From: Bacteroidota bacterium
GTDB taxonomy: Bacteria > Bacteroidota > Bacteroidia > AKYH767-A > OLB10
Direction of reading: 5' to 3'
Length of the DNA: 64,000 bases
NCBI GenBank assembly: GCA_023251535.1
Contig: JAHEYP010000008.1
Span: forward strand, 36,519 to 100,518
Part shown: positions 39,229-48,670 of the stretch, one piece after another
Layout of the letters: each line of letters begins with the position of its first letter
Position numbering within the stretch: position 1 is the first letter of the stretch
The notes under the pieces: generated by a model
What the model saw: the letters and a program-made list of their open reading frames with translations, nothing else
Databases searched by the model: none
Told to the model about the DNA's origin: nothing
Made by a program: the position numbers and the translations under genes

Positions 39229-41598
39229 ATGAAACTGTATTCTATTCTACTTTCATTCTTATTCTTCGGATTTTCACCGGCTTTCAGCCAAATTCCTGCT
39301 CAAACTATTAAAGGACAGGTAACCGATAAACAATCGCAAACTACTTTGCCCGGCGTATCGGTAGTTGTACTGAATTCCAATCCCGTAGTTGGAGCAGTAA
39401 CCGATATCGACGGAAACTTCAGCATTAAGAATGTTCCCATTGGTCGCGTTACTCTTCAATTTACTTTTCTTGGTTACAATACCGTTACCATCAATAATCT
39501 AATATTGAATTCAGGAAAAGAATTGATCACGAATGTGAGCATGGAAGAAAAAGTGAATAATCTTAATGAAGTCACAGTCTCTGCTAAAAATATCGATAAG
39601 AAAAATCCCTTGAACGAAATGGCTACGGTAAGTGCTCGCTCCTTTTCCATCGAAGAAACAAATCGCTATGCTGGCTCTTTGGGAGACCCTTCGCGAATGG
39701 CAGCTAATTATGCAGGAGTCAATATAGCAGGTGACTCAAGAAATGATATTATAATTAGAGGAAATTCACCTGCTGGATTATTATGGCGTCTCGACGGAAT
39801 AAATATTCCTAATCCCAATCACTTTGGTGCTTTAGGAACTACCGGCGGACCAGTAAGTATGCTTAACAATAATTTGCTCGACAATTCTGATTTCATGACA
39901 GGTGCTTTTCCTGCAGAATATGGAAATGCATTATCAGGCGCATTTGATTTAAAAATGAGAAGTGGTAATAATGAAAAGCATGAATTCTTAGGACAAATTG
40001 GATTCAACGGATTTGAATTAGGCGCAGAAGGTCCATTAACTAAAAACAAAGGATCGTATTTAGCAAGTTATCGTTATAGCACACTTGGACTATTGCAAGA
40101 CATGGGATTGAATATTGGATATGGAGCAACACCTCAATACCAGGATTTAAGTTTCAAAATTGATTTGCCAATGGGATTAAAGTCGGGAAGATTTACCATG
40201 TTCGGAATTGGTGGCAAGAGCTATATTGAACTACTCGATAAATACAAAAAAGAAGATGACTTTACGGTATCAGGAATTGCAGAAGATACTTACTTCGGTT
40301 CCGACATGGGAGTAATCGGATTATCACACAAACTTTTCCTAAACGAAAAAACATCGCAAAATATCAGCTTAGCATTATCGGGAGTGCAAAACAAATCTAC
40401 TGTTGATAGCTTAATCAATGATAAAACAGATAAGATTCTTCGCTATTCAGGAAGATCTGCAGAAACAAAGTACTCGTTGAATTACAATATCAATAGTAAA
40501 ATCAATAAACAAAATACGGTGAATGCAGGAGTGATGGCCGATTTATATCAATTCAATTATCAAGATTCATTACTAGAACAAAAAACCTTTTATCATCATC
40601 TTAGAGACTTTACAGGTGACGGAGTTTTACTTCAGGCGTATGTTAAATGGCAGCATCGCTTTAGTGATAACCTGACACTTAATTCGGGAGTGCACTATCA
40701 GCAATTTATGGTAAACAATACTTATGCAATTGAACCACGAGTAGGATTAAAATACAATTTGACAGAAAAGCAATCGCTCAATTTTGGAACAGGATTACAT
40801 AGTCAATTGCAACCAATGTCGACCTATTTCCTACAAACAGAATATAACGATGGAACCTCGGCTCGCACGAATGAAAAACTCGACATGTCGAAAAGTGCTC
40901 ACTTTGTAATTGGATATGATAATAACATCTCCACCAACTGGCGATTTAAATCGGAAGTTTATTATCAATACCTATTCGATATCCCAGTAGAAACACAATC
41001 CTCAACATTCTCAATGCTTAACAGCGGTGCTGATTATGTCCCACCATTAAATGATAGCTTACTAAACAACGGAACTGGAACAAACTATGGCATTGAAATT
41101 ACATTAGAGAAATTCTTTAGTCACAACTATTACTTCCTTTTAACAGGCTCAATTTACGACGCCAAATACGAAGGATCCGATAAAGTAGAACGCAATACTG
41201 CCTTTAACGGAAACTATACCTTCAATCTATTAGGAGGTGCAGAATATAATCTCGACAAAGACAAAAAGAAAGTATTGACTTTAAACGGAAAAGCAACCTA
41301 TGCAGGAGGCAAACGATATATTCCAATTGATTTAGCGGCTAGCCAAAATTCAAACCAAACAGAGTATATTTACAGTCGCGCATACGAAGATCAATATAAA
41401 GACTATTTTCGTATAGATGTAAAATTCGGATTCAAAATGAATGGAAAGAAAGTCACACAAGAATGGGCATTCGACCTTCAAAACATATTGGGAAGAAAAA
41501 ACATATTCCAACAAGTGTATAATCCGGTAAAAAGAAATATTCAAACAGAATATCAATTGGGATTATTCCCGATGATGACCTACAGAATTAACTTCTGA
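39229..41598 (+). CDS. TonB-dependent receptor with CarboxypepD_reg-like N-domain
   Basis: IKGQVTDKQSQTTLPGVSVVVLNSNPVVGAVTDIDGNFSIKNVPIG; plug-like ...GNSPAGLLWRLDGINIPNPNH; beta-barrel-like C-terminus. Confidence 0.87.
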   Translation: MKLYSILLSFLFFGFSPAFSQIPAQTIKGQVTDKQSQTTLPGVSVVVLNSNPVVGAVTDIDGNFSIKNVPIGRVTLQFTFLGYNTVTINNLILNSGKELITNVSMEEKVNNLNEVTVSAKNIDKKNPLNEMATVSARSFSIEETNRYAGSLGDPSRMAANYAGVNIAGDSRNDIIIRGNSPAGLLWRLDGINIPNPNHFGALGTTGGPVSMLNNNLLDNSDFMTGAFPAEYGNALSGAFDLKMRSGNNEKHEFLGQIGFNGFELGAEGPLTKNKGSYLASYRYSTLGLLQDMGLNIGYGATPQYQDLSFKIDLPMGLKSGRFTMFGIGGKSYIELLDKYKKEDDFTVSGIAEDTYFGSDMGVIGLSHKLFLNEKTSQNISLALSGVQNKSTVDSLINDKTDKILRYSGRSAETKYSLNYNINSKINKQNTVNAGVMADLYQFNYQDSLLEQKTFYHHLRDFTGDGVLLQAYVKWQHRFSDNLTLNSGVHYQQFMVNNTYAIEPRVGLKYNLTEKQSLNFGTGLHSQLQPMSTYFLQTEYNDGTSARTNEKLDMSKSAHFVIGYDNNISTNWRFKSEVYYQYLFDIPVETQSSTFSMLNSGADYVPPLNDSLLNNGTGTNYGIEITLEKFFSHNYYFLLTGSIYDAKYEGSDKVERNTAFNGNYTFNLLGGAEYNLDKDKKKVLTLNGKATYAGGKRYIPIDLAASQNSNQTEYIYSRAYEDQYKDYFRIDVKFGFKMNGKKVTQEWAFDLQNILGRKNIFQQVYNPVKRNIQTEYQLGLFPMMTYRINF

Positions 41599-41609
41599 TA
41601 AAATCAGCA

Positions 41610-42662
41610 ATGAAATACATTAAAGCATCCACAAATAAATTCTTTCGCCATCGATTCCCCTATATGATTTTATTGGGGATATTGATAGCGTGGATGCAGC
41701 AATTAGTATTACCGATGCCAAATGCAAGCTTCAACCGCATGCTCTCTCACTATCTATCATCAATACTTATTACTATGATGGTATGGGAAGGAAATGTACA
41801 AATTGATTGCTTCATTAACAGAAAATTGAAGTGGCCACAAAACATTTTGAAACAATTAATGATTCAATTACCGATCAGTATTGTTTATAGTGCGGGAATC
41901 ATTTATTTGTCGTTGTTGGTTTACAACACATTTGTTTGTTCACTTCCTATAGAGAAACAAGAAAGCATTACTAGCCTTTCAATTATTTTCGGAGTACTAA
42001 TTACTTTATTGATAATTGCTATTCAAGCTGGAGTAAGTTTCTTCTTACAGTGGAAACAAAGTATTGTCGATATAGAAAAGCATAAAAAAGATGCGTTGCA
42101 GGCTCAATACCTTTCACTCAAAAGTCAAGTTAATCCGCATTTTCTCTTTAACAACTTAAGCGTTTTAAGTTCATTAGTTTACAAAGACCAAGACCAAGCT
42201 GTTGATTTTATTAATCAACTTTCAAAAGTATATCGATATGTTCTAGATCAACATAGCAAAGAAATTACCGAAGTTAAAGAAGAACTTGAGTTCATCGAAA
42301 GCTATATCTTCCTCCTAAAAATAAGATTTGGAGAAAGTTTGATTTTCATTAACAAGACAGATGAAAGATGTAAAAACAAGCTCATCCCTCCTATGGCGCT
42401 TCAACTTTTAATTGAAAATGCTATTAAGCATAACATCATTAGAAGCGATGCGCCCTTAAAAATTGAGCTGCTTTCAGAAGACAACTACCTTGTTGTAAAA
42501 AACAACTTTCAATATAGAAAGCCTGAAGAAGCTGAAAGTGGCACAGGATTACCCAATATCATATCGCGCTATCAATATTTCACCAACGAACAAGTAATTA
42601 TCGAAAACGACAACAAATTTTTCACCGTTAAAATTCCATTGTTAAATTCCCCTGAATTATGA
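41610..42662 (+). CDS. LytS-type sensor histidine kinase
   Basis: LKSQVNPHFLFNNLSVLSSLVY, ALQLLIENAIKHN; N-terminal TM segments. Confidence 0.9.
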   Translation: MKYIKASTNKFFRHRFPYMILLGILIAWMQQLVLPMPNASFNRMLSHYLSSILITMMVWEGNVQIDCFINRKLKWPQNILKQLMIQLPISIVYSAGIIYLSLLVYNTFVCSLPIEKQESITSLSIIFGVLITLLIIAIQAGVSFFLQWKQSIVDIEKHKKDALQAQYLSLKSQVNPHFLFNNLSVLSSLVYKDQDQAVDFINQLSKVYRYVLDQHSKEITEVKEELEFIESYIFLLKIRFGESLIFINKTDERCKNKLIPPMALQLLIENAIKHNIIRSDAPLKIELLSEDNYLVVKNNFQYRKPEEAESGTGLPNIISRYQYFTNEQVIIENDNKFFTVKIPLLNSPEL

Positions 42663-43414
42663 ATGTTTTAATTGTAGAAGATGAACAACTTTCATCAGAT
42701 CATCTGAAGACACTTTTAAAAAAGATCGACCCTTCTATTAATGTCATCGATTCTTTAGAAAGCATAAAAGCTTTTGAAGAATGGAATAAAGAATCAGGGA
42801 AGGCCGATTTAATCTTAATGGATATACACCTCGCCGACGGAATCAGCTTCGAGATTTTCGAAAAGATTGAAATTGACATACCGGTAATTTTCACTACTGC
42901 CTATAATGAATACGCCATCAAGGCATTCAAAGTAAATAGCGTTGATTACCTTTTAAAACCAATTGGCTTAACCGAACTTCGCGAGGCGATTGAGAAATTT
43001 AAGAAGTATAATCATAAAGAAGAGACCGTTCACCTTGAGAAATTAATGAATGCAGTTGCTATCCTTAATAAGCAATACAAGCAACGCTTCTTGACAAAAA
43101 TGGGGGAGCAAATTATCTCTATAAAAACAGAAGAGATCGGATGCTTTACTGCGGAAGAAAGAATTGTTTTGCTAAAAAACAAAAAAGGACAACGTTATCC
43201 GATCGATTACACATTAGATCAACTAGAAACCTTAATCGACCCCACTCAATTTTTTAGAATCAACCGAAAAGCAATTGTGAATATAAATCACATTGAAAAA
43301 GTGAGCACCTATTTTAACAACCGATTAAAAATTAGTTCGCCATTATTAAATGATGATGAAGCAGTTGTTAGCAGAGATCGAGTTGCAGAATTTAAACAAT
43401 GGCTGAACGGTTAA
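42659..43414 (+). CDS. LytTR family response regulator
   Basis: VLIVEDEQLSSDHL, LILMDIHLADG, LLKPI; LytTR region FFRINRKAIVNINHIEKV; ATGA overlap with kinase gene. Confidence 0.92.
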   Translation: MNVLIVEDEQLSSDHLKTLLKKIDPSINVIDSLESIKAFEEWNKESGKADLILMDIHLADGISFEIFEKIEIDIPVIFTTAYNEYAIKAFKVNSVDYLLKPIGLTELREAIEKFKKYNHKEETVHLEKLMNAVAILNKQYKQRFLTKMGEQIISIKTEEIGCFTAEERIVLLKNKKGQRYPIDYTLDQLETLIDPTQFFRINRKAIVNINHIEKVSTYFNNRLKISSPLLNDDEAVVSRDRVAEFKQWLNG

Positions 43415-43435
43415 TTACATTTAAACCAATCATCC

Positions 43436-43900
43436 CTAACGACTTTGTTGTATGATGTCGTCAATAATTTCTAAATGATGTTTGGTGTGGATTTCAAGGA
43501 ATTTAATTGTTTGTTTTCGCCTTAGATTTCCCAAATACGGATGTTTAAAGAATTTATCATCTGAGAGCGATTCCACCTCTTGCACTTTCATTCTTGTTTC
43601 CGATAATAAAGAACGTAATGCCTCTTCATCAACTCCACCTTTAGGGTTCACAACATCAGGTGCCTTTGCTCTTCCTCTTGGAATTTTCTTGCGAGCTAAA
43701 ACCAAAGTTCGTACAAAGTTGAATCCCCATTTATAGTCGTCTGGATTAGACTTAATCAACACATTCGACACTCCTCTTAATGTGAGCAAAGTATGTTCAA
43801 TATGCCACGCCACACTCGAATTTGAAACATTCGTATTTAACTTTTCTGCAAATTGAATCTTCACATCAAGTTGATTTATTAGATTGCCTAATTCATTCAT
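43436..43900 (-). CDS. DUF1569/DinB-like protein
   Basis: SVAWHIEHTLLTLRGV, FLEIHTKHHLEIIDDI. Confidence 0.65.
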   Translation of the reverse strand: MNELGNLINQLDVKIQFAEKLNTNVSNSSVAWHIEHTLLTLRGVSNVLIKSNPDDYKWGFNFVRTLVLARKKIPRGRAKAPDVVNPKGGVDEEALRSLLSETRMKVQEVESLSDDKFFKHPYLGNLRRKQTIKFLEIHTKHHLEIIDDIIQQSR

Positions 43901-43953
43901 AATTTACTTTTTTGAGAATAAAAATCTTTTACCAGAATTATATTCACTTGGAA

Positions 43954-44628
43954 TTATACAGGAGAAACCAATTGCTCAAAGAATCCGCCGATTTCCTTTT
44001 CGCGATTCACGAGATGCATTTCATAAATCCAGTATCTCGGCTGACCCAAAATATCTACATCAGAAACTTTGATATCATTATCGCGATGAAAATAATTATT
44101 GATTTCATCACCTAAAATTCTTTCGTGAGGGAAATTACCGACCAGATGTCCGCAGTGCAAATTTCCAAACTCCCATTTATATTTCAAGGCTAACTCTTGT
44201 GTGAACTTGTAAAAAGAAGCACCCGTAAGCTCATGTTGATGTTTTACAAAATACTTTTGACCTTCGTACCAAGCATCCTCAACATCTTGCTTCAAGCGTA
44301 ATTTATCGGGATCGTTTCCGATTACATACGTACGTCCGAAATCGGCCTCCCACTCATCGAAAACCGGTCCGAAATCGAGGAAAATGATCTCGTCGTCTCT
44401 CAAAGTCAAATTCTCGGGATTCTCACGATAAGGCAGCAAAGTGTTTTTCCCCGCCCGAACAATGCGCTTGTGCCAATACTTACGAATACCGAACATCTCG
44501 TCAGCCAAATCAAAAACACGGTCGTTTAAGTCCTTTTCAGTGATGCCGGGCTCAAAATATCCTCTTTTCTCAATTTCTAGGAATAGCTGCGCTGCCTTTT
44601 CCTCTGCTTTAACAAGTTCTTGAATCAT
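43954..44628 (-). CDS. M24 (creatinase/aminopeptidase-like) family protein
   Basis: DEIIFLDFGPVFDEWEADFGRTYVIG, GNLHCGHLVGNFPHE. Confidence 0.8.
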   Translation of the reverse strand: MIQELVKAEEKAAQLFLEIEKRGYFEPGITEKDLNDRVFDLADEMFGIRKYWHKRIVRAGKNTLLPYRENPENLTLRDDEIIFLDFGPVFDEWEADFGRTYVIGNDPDKLRLKQDVEDAWYEGQKYFVKHQHELTGASFYKFTQELALKYKWEFGNLHCGHLVGNFPHERILGDEINNYFHRDNDIKVSDVDILGQPRYWIYEMHLVNREKEIGGFFEQLVSPV

Positions 44629-44760
44629 TGGTCGAAATTATGGATTTAGAAGTAAATCTAGCACCAAAATTCACATTTGAAGGCATTTCCTATCAAATTA
44701 ATTCAAACAAACATCTATAATTAAAAAATGTTTTTATATTTACATATCAAATTTAAAATC

Positions 44761-46389
44761 ATGAAAAAACTTTTAATTTCACTTTGCTTAATAATCATTA
44801 TTGGAGCACCCTTTTATTCATTTGCACAAATTTGCAAACCAATATTTAACTATAGCGTTGGTTCGGGTGGAAATGTAACATTCAATTTAACATATCCAAC
44901 AATAGGACCAGGGACAGGAATTTCTTGTATGTTTTTATTTGGAGATGGTTCTAATGCCTTCGCTTCGGGTGCAGTAACAAACCATACCTACCTCTATAAT
45001 TATCCATTGTATAGAGTTGAGGTACAAATTTTCGATTCAATAAATGTTTGTTATGACACTTCATATCAATATTTAGCAATTACAAATGCAACTCCGGTTA
45101 ATTGCCAAGGTACGGCATCTTTCAGCTATGCTCCATCTGGCTCGCTAACAAAATTTACAAATACAAACTCATTTGATCATTGGCAAATAATAGACTTTGG
45201 AGATGGCATCCCTAACCAATCTGCTGGAAGCATAGGCCCTGATGTTTATTACCAGTATAAACTCAATGGCACATACAATGCAACTGCTGTCTCTTTCCAA
45301 CAATATGGAAACATTACCCATCCTTGCGATACATTCACAACATCAGTTACAGTAAATAATGTTCCGTGCAGCCTACAAATGTCTGTTGAAGCGGATACGA
45401 TGTTCTATTATTTCATCCATGGGAGTAGTGTTTACTCAACTGGATATACCAATTTCAAGTGGTACATCGACGGAGTTCTTTTCTCTACAGCTAATTATTT
45501 TAACACCCCCGTTAATTTTCCAGAGGGAACATATCTTATTAGCTTGGCTGCCACAGGTCCGAATGGATGTCAAGATTCGCTTTCAGACACGATAGATTTA
45601 TATTATACACTTCCCTGCGTCGGAGCCACTGCCTATGTAAATAATATTGGCAATTGTGATGACTATCAATTTACATCATCGGGAAGCGGAGTACTTGCCT
45701 CATCATGGGCAATAGACAATGTAGTAGTTTCGACAAACCCCTCATTAGTGCAATCTATTCCCTTTCCTATGGGACAAAATAGTCCTTATCACATTATTAC
45801 TTGCTCATTAACTGGTAACAACTGCATGGACAATTATATTTTTTATGTAGTTAACCCCGCAGGCTTTTATTTTGAACTTGACACTTCCTCTTCCATGAAC
45901 ACATGGTATGTGTATTTAACTGGGAACTTACAAATTGCTTCACAGTTCTGGGATTTTGGAGATGGATTTACTTCTACACTAGCTGCGCCTTCTCATATTT
46001 ACAGTACTGGTGGTTATTATAATCTATGCCATACCATTACAACTACTTCAGGTTGCACTTATGATTATTGCTACAATAATTATTTTTACAAAGCCGGATT
46101 AAATAGCAACCCATTTCAAGTGATAGTAATGCCGTCCACAACAGGTGTTTCTGAGAATGAATTTAGTGACATTAAAATATCCCCTAATCCAGTTGAAAAC
46201 ACTCTTCAAGTGAAAGGAAATGTAGATTCTTTTAGCGACATGAAAATAATTAACATGCAAGGGCAATCTGAGAAAAGCATGCCATATTCATCATCGATAT
46301 CGACCGATGATTTAGTACCGGGAATTTACATTCTGGATATTCATACAAAAAATGAAAACCATTTAAGACTTCGATTTATTAAGCAGTAA
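44761..46389 (+). CDS. T9SS-sorted PKD-like domain protein
   Basis: SQFWDFGDGFTSTLAAPSHIYSTGGYYNLCHTI; C-terminal ISPNPVENTLQVKG...GIYILDIHTKN. Confidence 0.82.
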   Translation: MKKLLISLCLIIIIGAPFYSFAQICKPIFNYSVGSGGNVTFNLTYPTIGPGTGISCMFLFGDGSNAFASGAVTNHTYLYNYPLYRVEVQIFDSINVCYDTSYQYLAITNATPVNCQGTASFSYAPSGSLTKFTNTNSFDHWQIIDFGDGIPNQSAGSIGPDVYYQYKLNGTYNATAVSFQQYGNITHPCDTFTTSVTVNNVPCSLQMSVEADTMFYYFIHGSSVYSTGYTNFKWYIDGVLFSTANYFNTPVNFPEGTYLISLAATGPNGCQDSLSDTIDLYYTLPCVGATAYVNNIGNCDDYQFTSSGSGVLASSWAIDNVVVSTNPSLVQSIPFPMGQNSPYHIITCSLTGNNCMDNYIFYVVNPAGFYFELDTSSSMNTWYVYLTGNLQIASQFWDFGDGFTSTLAAPSHIYSTGGYYNLCHTITTTSGCTYDYCYNNYFYKAGLNSNPFQVIVMPSTTGVSENEFSDIKISPNPVENTLQVKGNVDSFSDMKIINMQGQSEKSMPYSSSISTDDLVPGIYILDIHTKNENHLRLRFIKQ

Positions 46390-46419
46390 CTTATTTGATT
46401 ATTTGAAATAAAATCATTC

Positions 46420-46457
46420 AACTTATCCGACATTAAACGTTTATTTTCGGATAAGTT
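46420..46457 (+). terminator. inverted repeat, possible terminator
   Basis: aacttatccga ... tcggataagtt (11-bp perfect arms, 16-nt loop). Confidence 0.5.
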
Positions 46458-46497
46458 AATTCTGATATGCGATCTTCGCTCCCCCAATTAAAAAAGT

Positions 46498-48051
46498 ATG
46501 AGAAAAAACCAAAAACATTTAATTTACATATTGGCATCGGTGATGCTGATGGTATCTGCTTGTAGTAAAGAATCAAGCAATTCGGGAAATGGCGATACTG
46601 CTTCGGTTCTCGAGCAAAAATCTACTTTACAACAAGTTCCTTCCGGGAGTCCGATCGACGAAGTCACGTTGAATAAAGCGGTTATAAAAACGCTTGAAAA
46701 TACAGGTGATTTTAAATGGACCAATGCCGACTTAAAAACGCTTTGGAGTGCGCTTCAGTACAATGACCATAGCTTAGCAATCGGTTATGCTCCAGCTAAT
46801 GCAGGAGACATCAGCAGTAAACTAGGTTCTATCAATATTGCCACAGGTTCATTCAGAAAAGTACATGATGCGTTAATTGAGTACATTGTTAATGAAGCGA
46901 ACAAAACCGCAGCGACACCAATTACATGGCAGCAAATTGTTATCGAAGATGATGCAACATTACCAATACTAACGGTACGCCTTACCGATAAAAATGTGCT
47001 TACTGCCTTAAGCAATCTTAAAAACGTTCGCTATCTAGAACCAATCGATTTCTGGCCGGGAGATGGAAACAGATCTTCTTCGGGATGTTCTGGTTCTACT
47101 TATGGCATTAATACATTTGACTATACGAATATCACTCCCGCAGCTAAACTGCCATGGAATTACAATAACATCACTGTACCAAGTGCATGGAGTACTGCTC
47201 AAGGACAAGGTATCACGGTTGGTGTAATTGATGCTGGCATTAGCAGCGGACAACCTCTATTAGGATCATCTTTTAATGATGGTGCATCGTCTGTAGGAAG
47301 AACAATCCAAGTAGATTATACAATGGGTGGAAGTGGGTATTCAACTTGTACACACGGAACGAGTATGTGTGGAGCAGCGGTTGGCCCGCGTAACGGACAA
47401 AATGCTACTACAGGAGTTGCTTATAAATCGAATTTATATTTTATCCGTGCTGCAGATGATGTGGTATTAGATGCCTCGGTTGAAATCACAGGAGTAAAAA
47501 ATGCTATGGTACGCATGGGTGATCGTGCCGACGTAAAAGTAATTAGCATGAGTATGGGAACACCATTCGGAAGTAGTGTACTTAAAGACGGTGTTGATTA
47601 CGCTTATAACAAAGGTAAATTAGTATTGGCGGCTGCTGGAACATCTTACAGCTGGACAAGCTGGTGGGGAGTGATTTATCCTGCAGCATATTCATCATGC
47701 GTAGCAGTTACAGGAGTTAATGAAAGCAGTTCTACTTGCAGCGATTGTCATGATGGCTCTCAAGTGTTGTTAACTGTTCCGATGGAAAGAAATGGCAACA
47801 CCTCTAGAAATTCATTATCGCTAGCACCTTCAGGAGTTAACCCAACTTATATTGGAGGTAGCTCAATTGCTACTTCAACTACTGCGGGCGTTGCTGCCTT
47901 GGTGTGGAGCGCAAGACCTAATATGACTAGAGCGCAACTTTTAACCTGCCTTACAAATACTGCGCAATATTATCCTACAAGAAATAGCAGCCGCGGTTAC
48001 GGAAATATTAACGCCAACGCCGCTGTGAATTACGCGATAAGTCATTATTAA
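46498..48051 (+). CDS. S8 subtilisin-like serine protease, lipoprotein
   Basis: VGVIDAGISSG, CTHGTSMCGAAVG, GGSSIATSTTAGVAALVWS triad motifs; lipobox-like LMVSACSK. Confidence 0.88.
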   Translation: MRKNQKHLIYILASVMLMVSACSKESSNSGNGDTASVLEQKSTLQQVPSGSPIDEVTLNKAVIKTLENTGDFKWTNADLKTLWSALQYNDHSLAIGYAPANAGDISSKLGSINIATGSFRKVHDALIEYIVNEANKTAATPITWQQIVIEDDATLPILTVRLTDKNVLTALSNLKNVRYLEPIDFWPGDGNRSSSGCSGSTYGINTFDYTNITPAAKLPWNYNNITVPSAWSTAQGQGITVGVIDAGISSGQPLLGSSFNDGASSVGRTIQVDYTMGGSGYSTCTHGTSMCGAAVGPRNGQNATTGVAYKSNLYFIRAADDVVLDASVEITGVKNAMVRMGDRADVKVISMSMGTPFGSSVLKDGVDYAYNKGKLVLAAAGTSYSWTSWWGVIYPAAYSSCVAVTGVNESSSTCSDCHDGSQVLLTVPMERNGNTSRNSLSLAPSGVNPTYIGGSSIATSTTAGVAALVWSARPNMTRAQLLTCLTNTAQYYPTRNSSRGYGNINANAAVNYAISHY

Positions 48052-48066
48052 TTTTCTATTCCCCAA

Positions 48067-48105
48067 TAATAAAAAAAACTCCCTGCAACACAGGGAGTTT
48101 TTTTA
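48067..48105. terminator. bidirectional terminator
   Basis: aaaaaaaactccctgcaacacagggagttttttt. Confidence 0.87.
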
Positions 48106-48129
48106 TTAGTTTAATGTCAGAATTTAAGA

Positions 48130-48621
48130 TTACCCTAAAGCCAAAACAGCTTTCGCGAAAGTTTCGGTATCAGGTCCAATCACATATCTCCTTTTCTCCG
48201 TTTCGATCATAATTAGATTTTTAGAATGACCAGTATAACGAATATATCTTCCAATAGAATTAGAACTATACAAACCGAAATAACCAAAGAACCCACCAGA
48301 GGCAAAAAGTCGCAACCCAAAGCGCAACTTGGCAGCATCAACAGGTTCAATATTTACAATTTGATCTTTAGTAATAGTTAAAGCACCAACTGGCCTGTGA
48401 ATTAATAAACCATTATCGTTCACTTCATATGAAGTTGGATGGAATGCCCAAGATGTTCCAAGCGTTAAAATAAAAAAGCCAATAACAACAACTGGTGCAA
48501 TAACTGGAATTTCATTATTACCAACATCACGAATCATATAATATGCTATCGAAATCAAAATGGCAAAGACTAACGTAGTCATTACTTTTGACAAAGTGTC
48601 AAGTGTTACATTCTCTTTCAT
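48130..48621 (-). CDS. bacterial PH-like domain membrane protein
   Basis: two TM segments then YEVNDNGLLIHRPVGALTITKDQIVNIEPVDA...RYVIGPDTETF. Confidence 0.6.
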   Translation of the reverse strand: MKENVTLDTLSKVMTTLVFAILISIAYYMIRDVGNNEIPVIAPVVVIGFFILTLGTSWAFHPTSYEVNDNGLLIHRPVGALTITKDQIVNIEPVDAAKLRFGLRLFASGGFFGYFGLYSSNSIGRYIRYTGHSKNLIMIETEKRRYVIGPDTETFAKAVLALG

Positions 48622-48670
48622 AATGCGTGGAAGACGTTCAGTTTAAAATAATATTTTAATTGCAATATTA

